A stretch of 40,982 bases of DNA from CAZVUW01 sp964629825 (GTDB lineage: Bacteria > Actinomycetota > Nitriliruptoria > Euzebyales > Egibacteraceae). Below the pieces are notes generated by a model. That model was not told the DNA's origin, did no database searches, and saw nothing but the letters and a program-made list of their open reading frames with translations. This document shows, one piece after another, positions 35,602 through 40,982 of the stretch (position 1 is the first letter of the stretch; each line of letters opens with the position of its first letter). The stretch spans positions 1 to 40,982 of the forward strand of contig CAZVUW010000017.1 in NCBI GenBank assembly GCA_964629825.1. The letters run 5' to 3'. The position numbers were made by a program, and so were the translations under genes.

Positions 35602-36407
35602 AGCTGCCCCGCTCGCCCGCGCAGCGGGTGCTCATCGGCCGGCTCGCCGCCGAGGTAGGCGCGGATGACGCGCGGGTCGTTCTGCACCTCGTCGGGCGGT
35701 CCGGTCGTCAGCGCGACGCCGAAGTCCAGGACCATCACGCGGTCCGCCAGGTCCATGACCAGCCCCATGTCGTGCTCGACCAGGATCATCGGTATCCCAA
35801 GATCCTCGCGGATGTCGAGGAGGAAGCGGGCCATGTCCTCGGTCTCCTCGAGGTTCATGCCCGCCACCGGCTCGTCGAGGAGCAGCAGCCGCGGCTCCAT
35901 CGCCAGCGCGCGGCCGAGCTCCACCCGCTTCTGGAGGCCGTAGGGGAGGAGGCCGACGGGGTGGTAGCGGTAAGCCTCGATCTCCAGGAAGTCGATGATC
36001 TTCTCGACCGCGGCGCGGTGCTCGAGCTCCTCGGCGCGGGCTCGCCCCGCGTACCACAGCGCCGCCAGCCAGCCGTAGCGGATGTGATGGTTGCGTCCCA
36101 GCATGAGGTTGTCGAGGACGGTCAGGTTCTCGAACAGCTCGATGTTCTGGAACGTGCGCGCCATCCCGAGCGCCGCGATGCGGTGCGGCGGCAGGCCGAT
36201 GAGGTCGTGGCCGAGGAAGGTGACCCGGCCTGCCTGCGGACGGTAGACACCGGACAGGACGTTGAAGATCGAGGTCTTGCCCGCCCCGTTCGGGCCGATG
36301 ATGGCGAACAGCTCGGACGGCGCGATGTCGAAGCTGACGCGGTCGAGCGCCTTGACGCCGGCGAAGCTCAGCTGGACGTCGCGGACGGCTAGGACGGGCT
36401 CCGTCAC
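35598..36407 (-). CDS. livG: ABC transporter ATPase, LivG type
   Basis: A 269-residue ATPase. Walker A is GPNGAGKTS, the long helix insert typical of LivG follows (MLGRNHHIRYGWLAAL), and Walker B is LLLLDEPVAGMN with the switch histidine in ILVEHDMGLV. The signature reads LPYGLQKRVELGRAL in place of the canonical LSGGQ, as is usual for LivG. Start: GTG at 36405-36407 overlaps the livF stop as GTGA, like the other operon joints, and is preferred; another in-frame GTG at 36414-36416 is possible. It ends in GTGA overlap with the ligase gene. Confidence 0.94.
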   Translation of the reverse strand: MTEPVLAVRDVQLSFAGVKALDRVSFDIAPSELFAIIGPNGAGKTSIFNVLSGVYRPQAGRVTFLGHDLIGLPPHRIAALGMARTFQNIELFENLTVLDNLMLGRNHHIRYGWLAALWYAGRARAEELEHRAAVEKIIDFLEIEAYRYHPVGLLPYGLQKRVELGRALAMEPRLLLLDEPVAGMNLEETEDMARFLLDIREDLGIPMILVEHDMGLVMDLADRVMVLDFGVALTTGPPDEVQNDPRVIRAYLGGEPADEHPLRGRAGQL

Positions 36408-37222
36408 GACAGCCACCGCTTCCTGCGCCGGTAGTGCTTGACGTCGCGGTAGGAGCGCGCGCTGCCGCCGGCGTGCAGGCCCAGGTAGAACTCGCGGACG
36501 TCCGCGTCCTCGGCCAGCCGCGCGGCGGGGGCGTCCAGCACGACCTTGCCGGTCTCGAGGACGTAGCCGTGGTCCGCGATCGACAGGGCCATGCTGGCGT
36601 TCTGCTCGACCAGGAGGACCGTGGTGCCCTGGCGGTTGATCTCGGCGATCAGGTCGCGGACCTGCTGCACGAGCCGCGGCGCCAACCCCAGGCTCGGCTC
36701 GTCGAGCAGCAGGTAGGCGGGGTCGGAGATCAGCGCCCTGCCCATGGCCAGCATCTGCTGCTCGCCGCCGGAAAGGTAGCCGGCGGTTGCGCGGGCGCGC
36801 TCCCGGAGCACCGGGAACAGCTCATAGACCCGGCCGAGGTCGCGGCGCAGCGCCCTCGGATCGGTGTGGGCGCCGACGCGCAGGTTCTCCTCGACCGTGA
36901 GCTCGGAGAGGATCCGTCTGCCCTCGAGGACCTGCTTCACCCCCGCGACGACGATCCGCGCCGGCGGGAGGCCGTCGATGCGGCGGCCGTCGAGGGTGAT
37001 GCGGCCCTTGGTGATCTCGCCACGGTGGACGTCGAGGAGGCCGCTGATCGCGCGCAGGAGCGTCGTCTTGCCTGCGCCGTTGGCTCCGAGCAGCGCCACG
37101 ATCTGGCCGCGCGGAACCTCCAGGCTGACCCCTCGCAGGACGAGGATCACGTCCTCGTAGACCACCTCGAGGTTCTCGATCGCCAGCAACCGCAGCCTGC
37201 CCTCCCGCTCGGCTGCGCGCAT
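36404..37222 (-). CDS. livF: ABC transporter ATPase, LivF type
   Basis: A 272-residue ATPase from the ATG at 37220-37222; a TTG (LLAIENLEV) 14 codons in, with GGGAGGG upstream, is an alternative that matches the family's usual length better. Walker A is GANGAGKTTLL, the LivF-typical VKQVLEGRRILSELTVEENL follows, then the signature YLSGGEQQMLAMG, Walker B LLLDEPSLGL and the switch histidine equivalent VEQNAS. The C-terminal 25 residues (SARSYRDVKHYRRRKRW) are a basic tail, longer than in typical LivF. First gene of the operon, 68 bp after copZ. No clear operator is seen upstream. Confidence 0.92.
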   Translation of the reverse strand: MRAAEREGRLRLLAIENLEVVYEDVILVLRGVSLEVPRGQIVALLGANGAGKTTLLRAISGLLDVHRGEITKGRITLDGRRIDGLPPARIVVAGVKQVLEGRRILSELTVEENLRVGAHTDPRALRRDLGRVYELFPVLRERARATAGYLSGGEQQMLAMGRALISDPAYLLLDEPSLGLAPRLVQQVRDLIAEINRQGTTVLLVEQNASMALSIADHGYVLETGKVVLDAPAARLAEDADVREFYLGLHAGGSARSYRDVKHYRRRKRWLS

Positions 37223-37290
37223 CCTAGGACCCGGGGAGGGCGATCGGGCGAATCTGCGGCCCCGGCGGCCGGTGCGTCCGGCGCGTGGTG

Positions 37291-37506
37291 CTAGGGCTGG
37301 GCGGGCACGGCGTAGCCCTGCTCCTCGATGACCTGGACCAGCCGCTCGCGTGAGACCTGCTCGGGCTCGTAGGAGACCTTCACGGTCGCGTTCGGCACGT
37401 CCACCACCGCGCTGGAGACGCCCTCCAGGGGGTTGAGCGCCCCTTCGATCGACATCTTGCAGTGATCGCAGTGGATCTCGGGCACGGAGATGGTCTCGGT
37501 CTGCAT
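37291..37506 (-). CDS. Heavy-metal-associated domain protein, CopZ-like
   Basis: A 71-residue HMA-fold protein that binds a soft metal ion, probably Cu(I). The metal site is C13-x2-C16 in EIHCDHCKMSIEG, with beta-alpha-beta-beta-alpha-beta length fitting a single HMA domain and KVSYEPEQVSRERLVQVI following. ATG at 37504-37506 is preceded by GAGGAGG. Members carry copper to P-type ATPases; none lies nearby, so the partner is unknown. The histidine before C13 and the DH between the cysteines differ from the common MxCxxC, which may shift metal preference. Confidence 0.88.
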   Translation of the reverse strand: MQTETISVPEIHCDHCKMSIEGALNPLEGVSSAVVDVPNATVKVSYEPEQVSRERLVQVIEEQGYAVPAQP

Positions 37507-37595
37507 GCTGCCTCCTCGAGGGATGGGGCTTCGCTGCCCCAATGCTATGGCGCTGTCGGGGCGCGGCCCATGCGGCCAGGGTCCGGCGCGGGCCG

Positions 37596-38624
37596 CTAGC
37601 CGCCGCTGCGCTCAGGCAACCCCTCCCACACCGCAGCCGGGCAGGTGCCGCCGCCGGGGGAGCGCTGGCGAATCCGCTCGAGGATGCGCTCGGCGGCGGC
37701 CTCGGCGGCGGTTCGGGGCAGGCCGTCGCTGTCGAGCACCACGGGCAGGAGCTCGTGGGCGGGCTGGTCGCCCAGCTCCACCCGGAGCAAGGCGGCCTCG
37801 CGGGTGTCCTCGGTCGCCGCGTAGAAGACGAGGTTGCCCAGGCTGTAGGCGATGACGGCGTCGCCGCGCTGCTCGAGACCCTGTACAACGTGGGGGTGAT
37901 GGCCGGCGACGACATCTGCGCCCGCCGCGATCAGGCGGTGCGCCAGCTCGGTCTGCACGATCGACGGGCACTCGCGGAACTCGTTGCCCCAGTGGACCGT
38001 GACAACGACGTGGTCCGCCCGGCCGGCGGCGTCGCGCACGGCGGCCTCCGCGCGGTCGTGGTCGAGGGCGGAGGCGATCCCGGGGCCGTCGCCCGCCTCC
38101 CAGGCAGGGCTCGGCACGACGTCGCTCATGCCCAGCACGGCGACTATCTCGCCGCCCACCTCCAGCAGCGCCGGCGCCCACGCAGCCTCCGCGTCCGCTC
38201 CGGCGCCGACCACCTCGAGGCCGTGTCGCTGTGCCGCGGAGATTGTCTCCTCGAGCACGTCGGGCCCCTGGTCGAGCGCGTGGTTGTTGGCGAGGTTGAC
38301 CACGTCGACGCCCGCTGCGGCCACACCCTCCAGCAGGGCCTCGTCGGCGCGGAAGATGATGTCCTTGTCGGCCGAGGTTCCGGGGGGTCCCACCGGCGTC
38401 TCCAGGTTGACGATCACGACGTCGGCGTCGTCAAGATCCTCGGCCAGCCCGTTCAGCGGTGCCCGGCCCGCGCTCAGAGCCTCGGCGATCGGGGACTCGC
38501 CGTGCACGTCGCCCCCGAGCAGAACCACGGGGCCGTCCGGCCCGCCGACGCAGGCGGACGCCAGCGCTCCGGCTGCGCACAGGGCGGCGAGCCGGCGCAC
38601 CACCGGCGGCACCCGGCCCAGCAC
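37596..38624 (-). CDS. CapA-family (poly-gamma-glutamate synthesis-like) lipoprotein
   Basis: A 342-residue protein of the CapA/PgsA metallophosphatase-like family. It begins with a signal and lipobox LASAC (C25). Then come LLGGDVHGESP, ADVVIVNLETPVG, VDVVNLANNHALDQG, VVTVHWGNEF and AGHHPHVVQGLE, ending with YSLGNLVF: the metal-binding Asp, Glu, Asn and His set of the family. Members are tied to poly-gamma-glutamate capsule or to other surface polymers, but no pgsB/pgsC genes are in view, so the role here is open. Start is GTG at 38622-38624, without a strong ribosome-binding site. Confidence 0.88.
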   Translation of the reverse strand: MLGRVPPVVRRLAALCAAGALASACVGGPDGPVVLLGGDVHGESPIAEALSAGRAPLNGLAEDLDDADVVIVNLETPVGPPGTSADKDIIFRADEALLEGVAAAGVDVVNLANNHALDQGPDVLEETISAAQRHGLEVVGAGADAEAAWAPALLEVGGEIVAVLGMSDVVPSPAWEAGDGPGIASALDHDRAEAAVRDAAGRADHVVVTVHWGNEFRECPSIVQTELAHRLIAAGADVVAGHHPHVVQGLEQRGDAVIAYSLGNLVFYAATEDTREAALLRVELGDQPAHELLPVVLDSDGLPRTAAEAAAERILERIRQRSPGGGTCPAAVWEGLPERSGG

Positions 38625-38873
38625 GCCCTATCCGTCCCCCGCCCGAACCCGCAGCAGGCCTGCCGCGAGCAGCGCCTCCGCCACAGCGGGTGGCTCATCG
38701 GGGGCCCTCGGCCCGCTGGTCAGGTCTGTCATCGCAGCAGCGTGCACCGCCGGAGGAGCCGGCGCACGCGACCGGCTCCAAGAGTCCCGTGACGACGTCC
38801 GCGCGGCGCTCGCGCGCTTCACCAGCCGCGCACTGCTCGGTAGTCTTAGGCAGACCCTCGGGGAGGCACGGAG

Positions 38874-40052
38874 ATGACTTACTACCGCCAGGTCGGCGAG
38901 ATCCCGCCCAAGCGCCACACCAGGTTTCCCAACCCGGATGGCGGTCTGTACGCCGAGGAGCTGATGGGGGAGGAGGGCTTCTCCTCCGACTCGTCACTGC
39001 TGTACCACCGGCATCTGCCGACGGCGATCGTCGCCGCCGAGGCCGTGCCCACCGCCGACGACCAGCTTGAGGCGAACCACCCGCTGCTGCCGCGGCACCT
39101 GCGCACGCCCGAGCTGCCCGCGGGCGGTGACGTCATCACCGGGCGGGCGCTGCTCCTGGCCAACGACGACGTGCGGATGAGCTACGTCGCCGCCACCGAG
39201 ACGAGCCCCCTGTACCGCAACGCCATCGGCGACGAGCTCGTGTACGTGCACTCGGGTGAGGCGGTGCTCGAGACGGTCTACGGGCGCCTCGACGTCCGCT
39301 CCGGCGACTACGTGGTCATCCCGACCTCCACGACCCATCGCTGGGTGCTGGAGCAGGGTGCGCAGCCGCTGGTCACCCTGGTGTTCGAGGCGCGCGGTCA
39401 CGTGGGCCCGCCCTCGCGCTACCTATCCCGCACCGGTCAGTTCCTGGAGCACGCGCCCTACTGCGAGCGGGACCTGCGCGGGCCGACCGAGCCGCTGGTC
39501 GTCGAGGGCGACGAGACCGACGTGCTGGTACGCCACCGCGGGGGGCTGACCCGCTACACCTACGCCCACCACCCGTTCGACGTGGTCGGCTGGGACGGCT
39601 GCCTCTATCCGTACGTCTTCTCGATCCACGACTTCGAGCCGATCACGGGCCGGATCCACCAGCCGCCGCCGGTGCACCAGACCTTCGCGGGCCCGAACTT
39701 CGTCGTGTGCAGCTTCGTCCCGCGCCTGTACGACTACCACCCGGAGGCCATCCCGGTCCCGTACAACCACGCCAACGTCGACTCCGACGAGGTCATCTTC
39801 TACGCCGACGGCAACTTCATGAGCCGCGCCGGCTCCGGGATCGACGTGGGCTCCATCTCCCTGCACCCATCCGGTTTCACCCATGGTCCGCAGCCGGGCT
39901 CGATCGAGGCCGCCATCGGAAAGCCGGGCACCGAGGAGCTGGCCGTGATGCTCGACACGTTCCGGCCGCTGCACCTGGCGCCCGCGGCGCGCAAGGTCGA
40001 GGACCCCGAGTACCCGTGGAGCTGGGCGCGGGGGTCCAAGGACCGCAGTTGA
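38874..40052 (+). CDS. hmgA: Homogentisate 1,2-dioxygenase
   Basis: A 392-residue iron-dependent ring-cleavage dioxygenase that opens homogentisate to maleylacetoacetate in tyrosine/phenylalanine catabolism. It begins MTYYRQVGEIPPKRHTRF; a cupin-like domain has GDELVYVHSGEAVLETVYG and YVVIPTSTTHRWV. The C-terminal domain has the iron-binding Glu and His: NHANVDSDEVIFYADGNF and SLHPSGFTHGPQPG. ATG at 38874 is preceded by GGGGAGG. No hpd (4-hydroxyphenylpyruvate dioxygenase) or fumarylacetoacetase gene lies in the window. Its stop overlaps a TTG start of a small membrane protein gene. Confidence 0.94.
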   Translation: MTYYRQVGEIPPKRHTRFPNPDGGLYAEELMGEEGFSSDSSLLYHRHLPTAIVAAEAVPTADDQLEANHPLLPRHLRTPELPAGGDVITGRALLLANDDVRMSYVAATETSPLYRNAIGDELVYVHSGEAVLETVYGRLDVRSGDYVVIPTSTTHRWVLEQGAQPLVTLVFEARGHVGPPSRYLSRTGQFLEHAPYCERDLRGPTEPLVVEGDETDVLVRHRGGLTRYTYAHHPFDVVGWDGCLYPYVFSIHDFEPITGRIHQPPPVHQTFAGPNFVVCSFVPRLYDYHPEAIPVPYNHANVDSDEVIFYADGNFMSRAGSGIDVGSISLHPSGFTHGPQPGSIEAAIGKPGTEELAVMLDTFRPLHLAPAARKVEDPEYPWSWARGSKDRS

Positions 40053-40252
40053 CGCCCGACGAGCGCCGCCCGGCCCTGGCGATGATCGCGCTGGGCGCGC
40101 TGCTCGGCATCCTCGGGCTGCTTCCGGCCGACGAGCGGATCGGGATCGTGCTGTGGCTGATCGCCGCTCCGATGGTCGGGAGCGGCGCCATCGCGATCGC
40201 CTGGGGCAACGCGCGCGAGCAGGTCGAGCGCATGCGCTCGGGCAAGCAGTAG
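40049..40252 (+). CDS. Small two-helix membrane protein, unrecognised
   Basis: A 67-residue protein with two hydrophobic stretches (ALAMIALGALLGILGLL and IGIVLWLIAAPMVGSGAIAIA) and a short basic end (REQVERMRSGKQ). It begins with TTG at 40049, which overlaps the hmgA stop as TTGA, consistent with coupling; an ATG at 40082 would give a shorter protein lacking the polar N-terminus. No family or function is recognised. A terminator hairpin starts 2 bp after its stop. The tight link to hmgA may be positional only. Confidence 0.72.
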   Translation: MTPDERRPALAMIALGALLGILGLLPADERIGIVLWLIAAPMVGSGAIAIAWGNAREQVERMRSGKQ

Positions 40253-40253
40253 G

Positions 40254-40289
40254 GGGCCGAACATCCGCTGCTGTGGCGAGGTTCGGCCC
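40254..40289 (+). terminator. Terminator hairpin after the hmgA operon
   Basis: GGGCCGAAC (40254-40262) pairs perfectly with GTTCGGCCC (40281-40289) across an 18-base loop that can itself fold weakly. It starts 2 bp after the stop of the small membrane protein gene and 12 bp before the dif-like site, so transcription would end before that site. Confidence 0.65.
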
Positions 40290-40300
40290 TCGGCTGAGCC

Positions 40301-40328
40301 ACTTTACATAATGTATCTTATCGGGGAA
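40301..40328 (-). other. Candidate XerC/XerD recombination site (dif)
   Basis: On the minus strand the 28 bp read as an 11-bp left arm TTCCCCGATAA, a 6-bp centre GATACA and an 11-bp right arm TTATGTAAAGT. The layout is exactly 11-6-11. The right arm differs by one base from the XerD arm I remember for B. subtilis dif (TTATGTAAACT) and by two from E. coli (TTATGTTAAAT). The left arm fits the actinobacterial pattern TTCnCCGATAA. The site is AT-rich in a 70% GC background and lies in a gene-free gap after a terminator. Role inferred: resolution of chromosome dimers at the terminus. Confidence 0.8.
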
Positions 40329-40392
40329 TGAAGGAAGCGGCTCCCGCAGTCCCGCAGACCGGGCCGCGTCGGATGCTCGCCGTCAGGTGTTC

Positions 40393-40432
40393 GATGTTGT
40401 TCTTGGCGCACATGCACGCCAAGAACAGCATC
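40393..40432. repeat. 40-bp palindrome, family copy 4
   Basis: Left arm GATGTTGTTCTTGGCG (40393-40408) is identical to copy 1; the right arm CGCCAAGAACAGCATC (40417-40432) has one change that still allows a T-G pair. The centre is CACATGCA. It lies 64 bp from the dif-like site and 11 bp from the stop of the minus-strand UvrA2-like gene. Confidence 0.9.
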
Positions 40433-40443
40433 CAGGCGTTGGG

Positions 40444-40982
40444 TCAGGCGCCGACGTAGTCGGCCAGGTGCTGACCCGTCAGCGTCGAACGCGCCTTGAC
40501 CAGCTCCGCGGGCGGCCCCTCGAAGACGATCCGACCGCCGTCATGGCCGGCGCCGGGTCCGAGGTCGATGATCCAGTCGCCGTGCGCCATCACTGCCAGG
40601 TCGTGCTCGATGACGATGACCGAATTCCCGGAGTCCACCAGGCGGTCCAGCATTCCGAGCAGCTGCTCCACGTCCGCCAGATGCAGACCCGTGGTCGGCT
40701 CGTCGAGGACGTAGATNNNNNNNNNNGCCGAGGCCGACGTCCGCCAGCCGCTGGAGGATCTTGTGGGCGGCAGGCGTCCGCGCCTCGCCCGAGCCGAAGA
40801 ACTCTTCGGCCTCGGTCACGGACATGGACAGGACCTCGCTGATGTTGCGGCCGCCGAGCTTGTACTCCAGCACGGCCGCCTGGAATCGCCGACCCTCGCA
40901 CTCCTCGCAGGTCGTGGCGACCCCGGCCATCATCACCAGGTCCATGTAGATGACCCCGGCGCCGTTGCAGGCGGGGCAGGCG
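40444..40982 (-). CDS. uvrA: UvrA-like excinuclease ATPase (UvrA2/DrrC type), partial, with assembly gap
   Basis: C-terminal end of a UvrA-family ABC ATPase; the start lies beyond the window. The second zinc finger is visible at the window's right end (CPACNGAGVIYMDLVMMAG with TTCEEC), then GRRFQAAVLEYKLGGRNISEVL and KILQRLADVGLG. After a run of ten N the protein resumes with IYVLDEPTTGLHLADVEQLL (Walker B region, IYVLDEPTTGLH), VIVIEHDLAVMAHGDW and IIDLGPGAGHDGGRIV. The roughly 30 residues that should lie between, including the ABC signature, are missing in the gap. The MMAGVATTC zinc-finger loop and the tail resemble the shorter UvrA2/DrrC-like paralogues of actinobacteria rather than canonical repair UvrA, so drug tolerance or accessory repair is possible. 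Confidence 0.88.
40717..40726. other. Assembly gap (10 N) inside the UvrA-like gene
   Basis: Ten undetermined bases. Codons are complete on both sides, so the true gap should be a multiple of three, which ten is not; compared with UvrA relatives about 30 codons (around 90 bp) are missing. Any frameshift called here is artificial. Confidence 0.9.

Noticed and set aside
38628..38732. A 34-residue frame (MTDLTSGPRAPDEPP...) just upstream of the CapA-like gene
   Set aside because: No ribosome-binding site, no family resemblance and too short to support alone; it could be a gene remnant.

Overview
The window is a GC-rich (roughly 70%), densely packed bacterial chromosome segment with GTG and some TTG starts and frequent four-base gene overlaps. 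A group II truncated haemoglobin, glgC beside a GT4 glycogen synthase, the MetP/MetS-type transporter pair, the actinobacterial-type SerC and a UvrA2-like protein point to an actinobacterium (Actinomycetota). I cannot place it more precisely; a deep-branching class such as Thermoleophilia or Nitriliruptoria is only a guess. A run of ten N near the right end shows it is part of a draft scaffold. No mobile element, prophage, CRISPR array, tRNA or rRNA is visible.

Layout. 1-4946: a 5'-truncated type IIA topoisomerase B subunit and, further on, its A subunit, separated by a small DUF7661-like gene (minus) and osmC. 4972-7241: a MetP/MetS-like Na+-coupled amino-acid transporter pair and a nitroreductase. 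7251-10430 (minus): transketolase then transaldolase. 10662-12574: haem A synthase and haem O synthase (ctaA-ctaB). 12779-14620: a large secreted beta-propeller protein behind a structured leader. 14696-16806 (minus): ABC exporter plus truncated haemoglobin. 17026-19660: fabG-like reductase, PlsC-like acyltransferase, PQQ-type sugar dehydrogenase lipoprotein. 19816-20940 (minus): an unrecognised protein. 21027-25308: serC, an aromatic amino-acid decarboxylase and glpD, overlapping by four bases. 25417-27749: a Gly/Trp-rich exported protein with a two-component system. 27763-38624, all minus: capA-like, copZ-like, livF-livG-acyl-CoA ligase-livH-livM-livK, then glgC-glgA/glgM. 38874-40252: homogentisate dioxygenase plus a small membrane protein. 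40444-end (minus): C-terminal half of a UvrA2-like ABC ATPase.

Two non-coding signals stand out. First, four 40-bp palindromes of one family (1837-1876, 19689-19728, 19760-19799, 40393-40432) share outer arms GATGTTGTTC / GAACAACATC exactly 20 bp apart, while the inner stem varies mostly with compensating changes. I do not recognise this family. Second, a 28-bp sequence at 40301-40328 has the layout and arms of a chromosomal XerC/XerD recombination (dif) site, which would place this segment at the replication terminus. The topoisomerase A subunit lacks the GyrA box at its normal place, fitting a topoisomerase IV-like role, although a genome-wide paralogue count is needed to decide.
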